DNA from: Nemania diffusa
Lineage: Eukaryota; Ascomycota; Sordariomycetes; Xylariales; Xylariaceae
Direction of reading: 5' to 3'
Assembly: GCA_038501195.1 (NCBI GenBank)
Contig: JBBPUQ010000007.1
Location: 3,077,501 to 3,141,500, forward strand
DNA length: 64,000 bases
The position numbers and the translations under genes were made by a program. The notes below the pieces were generated by a model, which worked only from the letters and a program-made list of their open reading frames with translations, had not been told where the DNA came from and did no database searches. Each line of letters begins with the position of its first letter. The first letter of the stretch is position 1. Positions 45,558 to 58,395 of the stretch are shown here, one piece after another.

Positions 45558-46700
45558 TGTATAGATGTAGATGTAGATGTATATGTAGATGTATATGTAT
45601 AGGTATATGTATATGTACGCAGACTGCTGGCCCGCCGTGGAGCGTCGAGCGTCTGAGGGAGCGTCAGGGACCAAGCGACACAGCTGGAAGAGACAGAAAA
45701 CCCACTGGACAGGGCTAAACCAGTAACAGGCGCAGTCTCCGGCCGCCGTTGAATTATTATAGTAATAGCTAATAGCCGTCGCTAGCTGGTGAAAAGGGCA
45801 AAATGAATGAGGTGGACATGGGAGTGTGGATACAAGCTTATGTATATATATGTAGATGTAGTATAGGTACTTTTCTACTTTTCTCCAGCTCGCGGCTTTA
45901 GTCGAGTGTTTCCGTTTATGTGGGAGGCGATATGTACGTATGTATGTAGGTATGTCAAGGAGTGAGCGAAGTGCCAGCGTACTGTACTAGGTATGCATGA
46001 TAGCCTTCAAAGCAACTCCGAGCAATAATTTGGTCCCCATGACCGGGGCAGATAGATGGAAATTAGAAACAGACTGGAGAGAAGCAAGACAGTTGGTGAA
46101 AGACACATGAATCCCACCCTACCCATTCTAAAAAAAATAAGGTATGCGTACCTACCTAGGTATGGACGTATGTAGGCATGTAGAAGAGATACCTTGTAGC
46201 CTGCTCCCCCAGTCCCAGGTACATATGTCTACCAGGGTCCCAGAAATTGCTGCTAGTTCGGTACTATGTATATTTCTCCATCTCCTGGCAAGTACCATAC
46301 CGTCCCGGAAGGCGGGGCACACACTGTACAGGGCTGAAGATGGTGTGCGGCATCGAAAAGCGACGGAAAGAGGTGTGTCTATTGGAAAAAGGCACTTGCC
46401 CCCACTTTGCCCACCTTTCTGGTCATCCCACACCTCAGTCTTTGTGGCTTAATAGGTATTCTGTATGGGAAAAGTCATAACACCAGCAATTATACGGCTG
46501 TGCCTCTAGTGAAAGTGTTCTTTCTGGTTACCTTAGTTTTATTTCCCGTCTATCCTGGTCAAGTATTGTGCGGTATTTGGTTTTTTATTCATTTATTTCT
46601 ATTCATTTTATTTTTTAGGATTTTATTTTATCTTTATTTTAATTTATTGTATTTTCTTTTTTTTTCCCTTTTCAACCGCGTCTTGGTAGAGGTACTCGCG
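44449..46700. other. Upstream region of the Grainyhead gene, gene-free, simple-sequence-rich
   Basis: Probably the promoter and 5' leader of the minus-strand Grainyhead gene. It contains a (TG)n plus TAGATG/TATATG hexamer array (45515-45617), TATGTATG/TAGGTAGG words and a long T/A-rich tract (46578-46670). ORFs here follow the simple repeats and are not supported. Confidence 0.5.
45515..45617. repeat. (TG)n microsatellite followed by TAGATG/TATATG hexamer repeat
   Basis: An almost pure TG run (45515-45556) leads directly into hexamers TAGATG and TATATG (45557-45617). Confidence 0.9.
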
Positions 46701-49531
46701 TAGTCTAATTCTCTAACACGCTACCTATGCTGTCTCTCTCTCCCACATTATTGTCCACAGCTTGTACTCGACTACATGATTTTACCAGTCGGCAACTGCG
46801 GACATATGTAGGTGCTCATGTTTCATGGGCTTATACCAAGTAATTCGGCTATTTTTGTGTCGATGCTAGTTTGCGGGAACGGATGTATTTGGCTTCAAGG
46901 GGCCGTATGTTCCCATCTCTCCCCAGTCTTCATAGTTATACCCATGCTAGGGTTCTATACAACAAAAGGAACATTAAAAAGATTACCTAGATAATAGGTA
47001 GATAGCAGTTTAGCTCACTATTAGCTTTTCCTTTAATTTATATGAAGCAATGTAGCTTCTAATAGCTATTTATCTCTATGACAAGACAGCTTCTGAGACG
47101 AAGGAACATTATCGATACATATTGTCACATACTCGTATAGATAACCATTACCACGTCAATCCTACTTCTTACAGTGCATGCCTTACAATGATTTTTCCGT
47201 ATTCCATCTGCCTATCTACCTATACCTAGACGTGCCTCGGTATATAGTAAGATACACTGGGTCGTGAAAAGTGCAAGTGTGTCTACCCCCTGTAATTCCA
47301 ATAGCCTTTATAATACCTAAGCTAAGTATCGATATCCCATATATTTCGCATCTGTCAGGTGTTAGTGGGTTTTGAAGCGAGATTCAACTCACTATACCCC
47401 CTTCCTAAATGCCATACGAGACTTAATGTATATAAGGCTTCTCGCATGCATAAAGAAATGTAATACAAGTCAGTACGTGGTGCTTTTTATGAGCCATGAG
47501 TCGTGCTCAACTACACCTTGCTTTGCCAAGCTAAGACGTATATAGACGCTCTAGGCCAAAAAAAAAACGGATAATGCTGAAGCGCCACTGTTTCATCAAG
47601 CCACGAACAGCTCGCTGTCCTCGGTTGAACACATTGGGCTTGTCGGTTTGAAGCTTATAATACAGGTAAAGAGTGATCATATCAGGGATGGACATTTGAG
47701 GAGTCGATAAGTTTCTCCGCGGATGATTGCCGTAGGTACAGCGCAATGGTACTGGCGTATACAGTTAGCAGGGTGGTCGTTGATCCTCTATCATTTCTTA
47801 GTCATGCAGTCCGTAAACTGTCTGATGGGCCCTCTTAGTAAACAACGTGCATCATGTATGCACTGGCATCTAAACTACAATATTAGTAAAGAAAGATTCA
47901 ACGTATACAAGAATTTTAGCCACCAACAAATAAAGCCCCTCATATCGAACGAGCCATGCATTATCTTCACGCATATTGTGAGTATCACGGGCTCGGCCTA
48001 ATGCCCCTGTTGACTCCTGTCAAAGATGCTTCAGTTCTGCTAAGAAAGTCCGGATGATGTGCCCTCGTAAAGATCGGATTATTCCGCCAATTCGGTGTAA
48101 CTGCCTTGGTTCAACGTGTTAGAAGATGAGTAGGCAGGTAGATACCATCGCCTGCTCGTACTGAGGCTGCGAAAAGAAGAATTGGATGCGAATTACATTT
48201 GTTAACTCGTCGTATATGCCATTTTCGGCCAAATAGGATAATAGGGATCTCGGCTAGCCCCCAGGCTAGGTTGATGCCACTTTAGACAGTAACAGCGTAT
48301 ACTAGCGTATATAGGTAGCCTCTTAGGCTTTTCCATGCCGCCTCAGATGGGAATTTCAGAGGCTCTTAGCGCCGATACGCGCTGGCTTGGCGACTTTGAA
48401 TAATCGACAGTGTGCATCGTTTATGCAAGCCGAAACCTATAACGCGATACTCTGTACATGTCTTATGCCATGTCAGTAGCGAGTTAATTAACGATTTAAC
48501 TACCTAGGCAGAGTAAAGGGCTCTATCTCGGATAAGAGGTCGGGAGTGCGTAAGCATCTCCATCGTTGGTCTCCATTCCAAACAACCCCGTCTGCCTACC
48601 CGCAATTCCAACGGTCTTACTGCGATGTTGAAAGATCATCGCAATGCTTGGGTAGATCGGGAATTATGTACCTACTCGAGCAAACGACGAGTCAGGCAAT
48701 AAAAAGAACAAGCAGGCCTAATAGCACATATCAGCTAGGTAAACAATATTGCTGTAGCGTGTATTTCAGGGGCTAGGATGGGGTTACTGTCGCTAGCTTC
48801 AAGGCTCTTAACTTCTTGAAGTAACGGTTTTCTCATAGCGCATTTCAAATCAGAGGCATGGCAATCTGCACTATCCTGCGCCTAGATGGTACTTACTTAT
48901 ACCTACCTAGATGATTCGTCGCGCGATTGCGAGGCTCGACAAACCCAAAGGACCTCGGTACATGCCACCTACCAACTGTATGTAGTCGAACCAGTTATTT
49001 ATTAACCAAGAAGTTGAGGTTTTATTACTTACACAGGGTGACTAATGGTCAAGATATGGTTATAAGGAACAGAAAACCTTGTGTATCGGACAAAATCATA
49101 ATTGGTTCTGTAAATACAGAATATTAAGAGCAATTGTGAATATGAGCTGAGAAGTAACAGAATACAGGGTATGCCTATGAGGTAAGCAGCGATGGCCTAT
49201 ACTGTACTACATACAGCTACACAAAAGATAGGGTAGGTAGTTTCACCCGCGCGTTTCTGTTGCACAGAAAACTTACATATTCAATACCTATACAGCTCCA
49301 TGTGCAGCGCAGCTCGTAAAAGCTTGATTTAACACTATTCAAGAAGTGTTTCTCATGCACCTCATCTTCTTCTCCAGTCGTTTTTCTTTCACCTTATCCG
49401 TATACGCTAGATACATATGTACTATGGAGTATGCACTAGTGTAGTCTATCCAGTCTATCTAGTCCAGTACCAAGCTGAGTTAGGCAAAGTGAGGTACGGA
49501 GTACTCTGTAAGGTACTGCGTACAGACTGTA

Positions 49532-49588
49532 CTCTCACTCACTTGCTCACTGGCTCACTCACTCGATCAAGCAATCAATCGATCAATC
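49532..49588. repeat. CTCA/ATCA tetramer-rich simple repeat
   Basis: Degenerate repetition of CTCACT, then of ATCAAGCAATCAATCGATCAATC. Confidence 0.7.
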
Positions 49589-49987
49589 TAATTATAGGTA
49601 CCTGTAGATAGGTGGTATACATACCTACACTACCTCGTCTGCTCGGGATTTCCCTGCCGATACCACGTCTCGGCGCCTACCTTACATGGGTTATTTGATC
49701 ATCCCTCTCAATCTCTCATTCATGATGGCCTCTAATATCGGGGACATGCAACCCTCCCGTCGCATCGACCTTCCGAACCAGTATCTATTGTTGTTCGACC
49801 CGCCGCCATGTATGTAGCTAAGCAGGCAGGCAGATAGCTATGTATGTAGGTAAGTAGGTAGGTTAGGAAGATGTAGGCAGGTAAGTATATAGCCCATCTT
49901 TCGTTGCATGCATTACCCTACCTCTGCTGCCTCAATTGACTCTGATATGTACGGAATACCTGATTGCGCTGCACTGGCTGGCTGCAA

Positions 49988-50027
49988 CAGGCTGCACACT
50001 GACTGCGCAGGCTGCACACTGACTGCC
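49988..50027. repeat. 20-bp tandem duplication
   Basis: CAGGCTGCACACTGACTG is present twice in direct succession, separated by CG; related GCTGCA words precede it. Confidence 0.8.
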
Positions 50028-51206
50028 TGCCCTGACTGACTACCTAGACTACCTACTGACTGACATCCTCTGGCGCGTCTCTGGCGCACCTCTCGCGCAG
50101 CTCCCGCGCACCTCGCTCAACCCTCAACCTCGCTCGCTCCCTGGCCCGGCTCACACGCCAACGCGCCAGCGCCGCGCGCCAGCACCGATGTCGAGATCCC
50201 CCTTCCCTAGTCCGCGCATTAACAGCAGTCCTAGTTCGGTTGCATTGGCCGTAGGCTAGTCGAGCGATAATTGGCCGGCATCCTTGGCGTCTCTTCCGCT
50301 GCCACCAACCAGCGCGCCTGGTTTTTTTCACCCAATCTAAATGTTTCTATAGGTAGTTATAATAAGATGGCGAAATCATGCATGCGCAGCCAATACTTAC
50401 ACACGACACCCACAAGACCGACCATCCACAAGACCACCCCAAACTACCATCACCTTGACGTCATACAGTACATCCCCGTCAAAGACTTTTGCCGTTCCTG
50501 AATCACGGAGATATTTCCAGTCCGGATCATGCCTCCTCCTGGCCCTGGTCGTCGCTTGCCTAGTTGGGCGCCTCGAGTCGTCACTTTGAGCTGGCTCGGC
50601 TCAATTCCAACGCTACCTGCTATTTAGATCAGAGTGTCGTCCGGCCCTACTTACATACTACGTACTTACATACATACATACAATCAATAAGGTAGACTCT
50701 TCCACGAGGAAGCACAAGCACCTGGAGCCTTGCCTCTTGCTTTGAGCCTTGAACCTTGCCTGGCAGCCGAAAAAAAAGAAAGCACTGCGTGCGGCAATCG
50801 GTGACCAGATCTGTAATCCCGCTTTTGTTGACGTTCGGATTCACCGCCCACATTTTTTACCGTCCACACCTACATGTTTGGGGTAGCTAGCGACGTTTGG
50901 TAGTTTGGTAGCCGACGGCGGCGCATTCCGGCCGTCGAGAGCCAAGTCCAAGACACAATGTGTCCCCATGGCAAGCTCGAACGCATCTCAGAAGTCGCCG
51001 ACCCCCTTCTCATGACTGCAGTTCATATCGTCTGGCTGTCTTGATTGACGACGACAAATGCATGCGGACCACTGTGGTCCCTACACGATGTTACCGGAGC
51101 TGCCTCCCGTGCAGTGTTCCGGAGTGCCGCCCGGCTCATTCCAGTGGCCTCCCCCTTGGCGCCACCGTCCCCATACTCGACGCGACTTACACGGTGTGTT
51201 GGGGGC

Positions 51207-51248
51207 TGCCGCTACTGCTGCTGCTACTGCTACTGCTGCTACTGCTGC
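51207..51248. repeat. CTG/CTA trinucleotide tract
   Basis: Alternating CTGCTGCTACTG units; a further CTGCTGCTG is at about 52353. Confidence 0.8.
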
Positions 51249-53207
51249 GTACAATGGCATGCCTAGATATCTTACGACAAACACTAGCCTCTGTTTGCAG
51301 GTGTCGACGTGGCAAGTGAGCATGGTGCTTTGCATTACCTTAGTCTCTGCTCCAGATAGACTAAGCTGCCCAATTACGTTGGAGCTTATGACATATCATG
51401 GGTGAAACCGCTGCATGATGCGACCAGGCGCAGCACGACATCCGCGTGCTACAAGTTGAGGTTTAATCTGAAACTTGACGTTGCCGTCAATGCGCATGGT
51501 GCGGAACCTCCGTCCCTATCATCGAAGGCGAACAGAAACATTCTATAGGAGGCATTGCACGCAGAACTTCCAACTTGATGAGTAAGTCCTTGGCAGTAGA
51601 AGAACGTGGGAGACTCCGTAGTCGACGACGACAACAACAACAACAATAAGCTTTGAAGCACCCCGGCAAGTCACCCGTTGGCGAGAACTGGTGCCTATAC
51701 GCTGGATCCTTCGCAGTCCGCAGTCCGCATGCCAAGACCTCCATCCACAGTGATCTTATCGCGGTAGTCGTAGTAGCATATGTATACTAGTAACCGCCAA
51801 GAGATTATACTGGTATCCTGTCACTCTGACAGATTTCGTCAGCTGGAGAGCGTTCACAGTCCACCACAGCAGTTCCCTCTGTACGGTGTACGAATGAACG
51901 ATTGTCAGCTCACCCCAACGGCGAGCCGCTCGAATGACGGCATTCCCACGTGGGTGAATCCAAGCGCATTGATACAAGATTCATAGCGCTTGGGTGATAT
52001 TACCTACCCCGGTTTATGTTTAATAACCGTTGGCTTAGCGCCAAATAAACACCGAGGACTGTTCTCAATCCTTCAACAAAAGGTCTCTACCGTTCGAATC
52101 ATTGCGGAGATAATTGCCGTTCCTGTATGCAGTGTATGTAGTATGTGCTGTACTCTGTAGTATGTAGGTATCTAGTGTGCAATCCTACCATTCCCATATA
52201 CTGTATCAACCCTGCCATAGTATATATATGTGGAAATTTGATATAGATATCAACATTGCTAGCCTAGCGTCTAGTGTGGTGGCACTATATTCTGTACAGA
52301 GTATTCATTAGCAATAGCGGATTTATTTATTGGACAAGACCTAGCAGACTCCTGCTGCTGCTGCATGTATGTAGGGACGGGGATGCAAGACAGCCATGTT
52401 GACAGTTCCAGTCCACTGGTCACTGGTCCATTAGCTCGACAAATCTCGATTTCTGCTTAATTAGCCCATCTCAACGGTCGCTACCACGACTAGCCACGAC
52501 GTTGTGTGTGCGTGTGCATAGCACTATTGATTTTGAGCGCTTGGTCAGCCGTTGGCTACCGAAGAAGGCTAAGTTACCCGCGGCCGAGCAGCAATTTTTT
52601 ACAGTACAACATTGCGTTGCAATCAACCGCCCGCCGGCTGCAATATCACACCCGCTTTCCGTTGGCCTCGCCAGGGATCGTGAGGATCGTGACCTGCCTG
52701 CGTGCCCATTGGCCCGGTAAGCGTTGGTCCTCACCTGCTGCTACTACACCTACAGAACACCCTCCCTCCATCCAGGCATTCCGAGTTCGGTAGAGCGCTT
52801 AACTATACTAGCCATTGCTCTCTGGCTGTATTATTCCCACTAGGCAGACCACGTACAGCCCCTATCCCTATCCTCGCCCCTACAGTAACTGCGTACGCAG
52901 CGGCATGTTGGATAATAAGCAGGAGTGCATTTGCATACCTACCGTACCTACTGCTGTACCTACAGTACAGGCTATGCGAGGGTAGGAATGCGTACTACAT
53001 CATTGCCGACAACGGTTGTACCCCGGCCTGTCAATCAAGACCCTTGCCCCTTGTCTAGCCTGCCCAATGGTCCTTGTGGCGGTGCGCTCGATGACCCTTA
53101 GCGTAGAAGGGTGTTCCATGCCTTTTCGGCTTCTTTACCAAGACAGGTCCCAAAGTCGGCGATCTCTTAACCGCACCGTCGCGTTCCCAACCTGTTTTTT
53201 CTCTCTC

Positions 53208-53235
53208 CCCCAAGCTGCCCCAAGCTGCCCCAAGC
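53208..53235. repeat. CCCCAAGCTG tandem repeat, about 2.5 copies
   Basis: CCCCAAGCTGCCCCAAGCTGCCCCAAG is visible directly. Confidence 0.8.
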
Positions 53236-56200
53236 CAGTCCTTTGAAGCGGTGCGTTCCCCGAGCTCCTCAGCCAAACGTAATCGTTCGTCCGGCAAATC
53301 TCCTATTTTATTTTTATTTATAGGGGCCACGGGGTATTATACAACTAGGCGAGTAGCGTCTCCCTTCAAGTGCCGGGGCGTCCGGTCGGCAGCGCTCGCA
53401 AAAAAAAAAATACAGCACTGTACTTACTTAAAGTGCGCTATTTGCCCCGGCCCGCTGGGCTGGGCGGCAGCGTCGCTATCTTAGAGTACCGTCGCGAGAT
53501 CCAGCGACCGCGCGGTCGCGCTACAGCAGGTCGTGCTTCGTTCCCGGGTCCGTGGAAAGGGAGCAAGCCACAATTTGCGCCGGCGCTCCGACGGTTTCAC
53601 TCGAGTGTTTGACGTCGTCGCCGTGGAATTGGGAAGGGAGGGGGGGAGGGGGAGGTTCGGACAGGCCGGGTCGCCTATGCAGAGCAGCTCGTGTTCGGCG
53701 CGCCGGCGTCCCCCCCTCCCGTCATACCGTGATACGGCTTGTGCCGGAGGTGAGTGGGCGTGCCCTGTTTCCATCACATCATCGTGCAGCGCGCTCTGCA
53801 AGGGCTCAAGGGCTCTGCACTGCCACGATGAGACCCTTTATCTCTATAGTGCGCGATGGGCGATGCAACCCAACGAGATCATTTGGCGCCGAACGAGGCA
53901 AAAACGGCTGTCGATCACCTCAGTGGGTGATGGGGCAAGGGGACCGTCTTATTCCTCCATGACAGAATGCCCATGACAAGAGCGCGCGCAAAAATCCCCA
54001 GATGTCCCAAGGGTCCTCCACCCCCCGGCCCCATGTGGAGGGTTAATGGGACGTCGATATTATCTAGGTAGCAGATGGACCCTGGAAAATACATCCGAGT
54101 CTATTCTTGGTCTCATGGCACACCTCGCGGCAGCTTTCCTTGAACCTTCTCGCGCCCGAGCTCGGGACCTGCAGCTTTCGCTTCTCCCCTGAAAGACACC
54201 CACCCGGCACCAGATAGGACGAAGGACCCTGATTCATATCGCCCCCATCATAAGATCGCCCTCTCACTACGTCTGCTTCCATCAGGGGACTTCGTATAAA
54301 CGCACGCAAAGGGGCATGCCACACCCACTTGCCGTTCTGATCGCCCTTTTGGCACCGTCACACTGACGACACACGACGAGGCTTGCGCGACGCCAAAAGT
54401 CAAAAGTCCATGTTTTCTTGTTTGTCCCTCCCTCGCGCAATTTTCAGCCGTTCATGATCCCTGGTAATATGTGCGGTAGTCGTGTGGCGATACTCATGTA
54501 GAACTACATACTTGCTGATGACCACAGCTATCCTCTACTTCCTTCCTAACCGCACCCCACACGAGCCTCACGACCCCTAGCAATATGGTCAAGCGGCCGG
54601 GTGATATACACGGCTTCGGACAAGGCTACGAGGCTATATCAAACACGAGAAGATCGTCGCCCCGAGGCCTCGTAACGCAGTATCGCTTTGGTACCGAACA
54701 TAACGACTATTGAGGCCGGCTTTCTCCGTGGTGTCAGCAGTCTGACATGTCACTTTAGAAGTACATCAAGTAGCTTCACAGTATCACCAACGTTAAGCGG
54801 TCTATCGTGGGATTTACGGCCTATCAGATTTTTTGTTCTTTGTGAAGCGGTGAGAAATCATTTAGTCTCAACCAATGAACCCACACTCGGTCTCTTTTAT
54901 GGAGATATACCTAAAGCTTATCTGACAACGCGTAATATTGAAAGGGCGAGCCTCGACTTGAGGTGCTGTCGGCTGCTATTAAAGCGATTTCCGTATGCGA
55001 GAACAAGTGCTCAACAGCCAAGGCCCCTATTCGAAGAGGCCTTACCAAAGCAGTAAGGTAACTGTCGAGACAAAATAGGGGAAACCTTCACGAGACACGG
55101 CTACGGATCTCTTAGCTGATAATCTGGTGGATCTATGTTCTGTGGGTTTGTGTAACCTGGCCCACATAAGAACTTGCTCGGGAGTTGAAAAGTCTCGAAG
55201 AATGACGAGCCCATATGAAAGAATGATACTATTCACATATACCCGATCCACCATCTATGTTAGTCTCTCCGGGCCTTGAATCCTACGATTTTTAAGTATC
55301 CATGTCGGCACTACCTATGCATAGTTACCTCCGTTATATAGTTCTTAGATAAATAGAGATCTAGATAGGCCACAAGTAGTATAATGTATATGGCCGGGCT
55401 ACATAGAATTATGCTCAAGCGTGTCATTGTCTAAATCACCCCTTGTGCATCGTAGGATACGTGGGTTCGGTCACAAATACTTTCTCGTTGACCCCTATAA
55501 TGACAATCGCAAGCAACGTGATCTTTGGAGGCCCATTCTCCAAATTAACAAGTCGTTAACCTCTTGGTTGGCTGGACCAAAAGACCGCGCACTGGATTAT
55601 GTGTACCGCCAACTCATAACACGATTAATGGCGTTGGTTTTGTTCCGTCACAGATGATGATATGGCAATCAAAATCTTAATTTGACAATACTCCAACCAT
55701 TAGGGAATTTGAATGTGATGTATCTAGATTTTCAAGTTACATGTTTTAACACCGACGTAATCAATGAATTCATCCACGATATTATAATCGCGAAGAATTA
55801 AGCCGAAGAGAATCCAGGCTACCTAGGGTCTTTTACCCCATTCAAATATAGGCCAGCTTCTATCTTCACTGATTTCTGTAACAAAAAAGAAGAAATCTGT
55901 TTGTTGAGTGGTTGACAATAATGCCATCTAAGACATTACTTCGCGGTTTAATGAACATCTTAGAGAATATTACGAATAGTGCCTCGATACGGCTCTCATT
56001 GAGATGAAGCCTGACGACGGGCTCCAAAAACAGGCGCACCTCCTCAATTCGGGAAGCTCTATTCTCAATAGAAGTTCGAAGATGCAAATAGACCCTTACA
56101 CCCAGCGATCCCCCAGTTCATCGACGAGCATGTCTTCGATGCTTAGACCCTTAGATAACTCATGCTCTTTGCTATTTTGCTACTCGGGTCGATGTATAGA

Positions 56201-58395
56201 TTACATATTCTATAGAGCACTCCTAAGGGCTGCAGGGGGGATGAAAAAAAAAACCAATCCTAGTGGCGTGACATATCGCAACGGAGTTCATCCCAATCCC
56301 GTAAGTTAAACCCCGAGCAATAACTTCATTATCTTGCAGGCATGTTGTACGCGATCATATAGCAAGTGAATAAATTATGAATAGGGAGCAAGCATTTATT
56401 CAGAATGAAAGCCAGGCTCTTCAAATATTATCCTTGGCGGTCTTTGTAGGATGACTGAACAATGCATTGTTTTATCACCACTGGGTCTCCTAACTACTAC
56501 TCTCGAATGCTAGCGCTCAGCTTATATTATATACTGAAACGAAGCGTGCAATATACACACAACGCACTCTAGAGGACTAGCCACGGCTATCAAAATCACT
56601 TCTAGAGATTTGAGGCAATAATAACAGTAGTCTAATAAAGCAATCGAAATAATATTGGAGTAGCAAAACTACTGTAAATACTGCGCGACGACCTAGTCAG
56701 TCGATGCCGAAGGCATCGACCTCCATGGTCCATGTATCTCCCTCGTAGAGAACTACTCTCCTGCTAACTAATAAATAGAAAAATGAAAAATCTAGGGTCT
56801 CGCTGACCTAATCAACTCGACCCCCCTGCAACAGTGCCACCCACACCGTCTCAATACAAACATACCTAACACATTACGCTACTATGCAGGTATTTTCATA
56901 GCTCCTTATATGGAAATGCCATTTTAGATGCCCAAACCTTCAAACGTAGGATACTACTTATATATCTCTTCTAATTACACCAGAGACAACTCTTAGCTGC
57001 TCGAATAGGCATTATTTTCAATCAACACATGAGTATCTCCAGTTCTCTACGTGCCACATCCTCACCATGATAAGGCCGCGAGGGTTTTTATTGATATATT
57101 CATCAAGAATACGACAAAGTAGTCGCAGTTGATGTCTCTTCCCAACGATTCAAGTACCTCATGCATCTAGATACTGACTAGAAAAACAATATTCTAATGA
57201 GTGAGACGCACGACCGGTTTTTTCTAGCCTACAGTGCTCTAATAACCAGGAAGATTCGCTATTATCTCCCATCTAGTTGCACGCGTATACCGGCTATTGA
57301 TGCCAGTTACTATTCTCTAGTTAAGTGATCCCAGCTACTGACGGGGTATATTGTTCTCTCCACGCTGGTCAAATGCACAGAACTCTTTTTGGGATGCGTC
57401 ATTATTTCAATGTAGGCGATCATTAACATCTTCATGATTTGCGTCTAGTTTATCATCAGGGCGACCTTCCAAGGCAGGTATCAGCTGGTCATTCTCACTC
57501 CCACCCCCTTCCCTTAAATCGCCACCAACACGACTACTGATTCTTTCTTAGCTGTGTGTCATCAGATTCTCGCTTTATTTGAGTCGTCATTGCGATCAGG
57601 GTAGAGTATCTTTGCTCAATAATTAGTGCATCGATTTTGTTGACATACAGTTCTTTTCAGTGTAGACCGTTGCAGACTACATGATGCTAATGATCTTCGC
57701 TGCAATAAGCATTATAGTATAGATTGAGGGAAAGGCGCGTGAGATACAAAATCTGAATAAGAAGTTTTGGTAGCTATTATTCGGAATTACTATTATAAGT
57801 GGTTATTATCTACGCTTAGTCTTCTCATGCGGTGACTTTATTTGTAGGGTCACATGTGTTAAGCATTAAGGGTATATACTCTCTAACGGTTAGACTGAAT
57901 GACCTCGTAGGTTTATGAGAGACTTATGTGACATAAGTGAAAAAGTCTATTTAGCTCTACAAATCTAGAATCTCAGCTAAAGTCTCATCAAAAGTGCCCG
58001 GTCTTCTTAACAACTTGTGCTCATAAAATGCGTAATGATAATCTTATCAAATCCGATCCTGCGTGTATTGTATCGTATGAGCTGAATATCGAATTAATTG
58101 AGTTAAAATTTCTATTGTACATATGCTTCAACTTTCGCAATGTCGGCGAGTTCCCATCTATATATACATATTCCGTAGAGGGGAGAGCTATAATCCCACT
58201 CATCCCAGTATTGTACATTTCTTCAATAACCCTCCAACTCCAGTGCCGTATTCCGAGGCTTGATTATACCCCAAACCCTCCTCCCTTATAGAAGGTTAGG
58301 GTGATGCTATTGCAGCCGCACTACGTCCTTATAAAACCAAGGACACCTTTATAAAATCCGGTCGCTCTAATACTCCGTCTAGTAGCGGGTCGAGG

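Larger units (their letters stand above)
46701..58395. other. Long gene-free stretch upstream of the Grainyhead gene
   Basis: Nearly 12 kb without a supportable gene. 46701-49400 and 54600-58395 are AT-leaning, with stops in all frames; 49400-54600 is more balanced, with simple repeats. The longest openings (53533-53976 plus, 54688-55056 plus, 55421-55657 plus) show no motif, start context or splice pattern. Short tandem repeats are listed separately. 58270-58395 probably holds the 3' UTR of the zinc-cluster gene. Confidence 0.45.

Noticed and set aside
45087..45718. ORFs with Thr-His or Tyr-Ile repeats on both strands
   Set aside because: They are translations of the TG/TATATG microsatellite.
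53481..53976. Three overlapping ORFs of 106-147 codons in GC-rich DNA
   Set aside because: Both strands are open because of base composition. No domain, signal peptide or consistent start is visible.
54688..55056. 122-codon ORF
   Set aside because: No motif recognised, no promoter features and AT-leaning flanks full of stops. It may be a gene remnant but I cannot support it.
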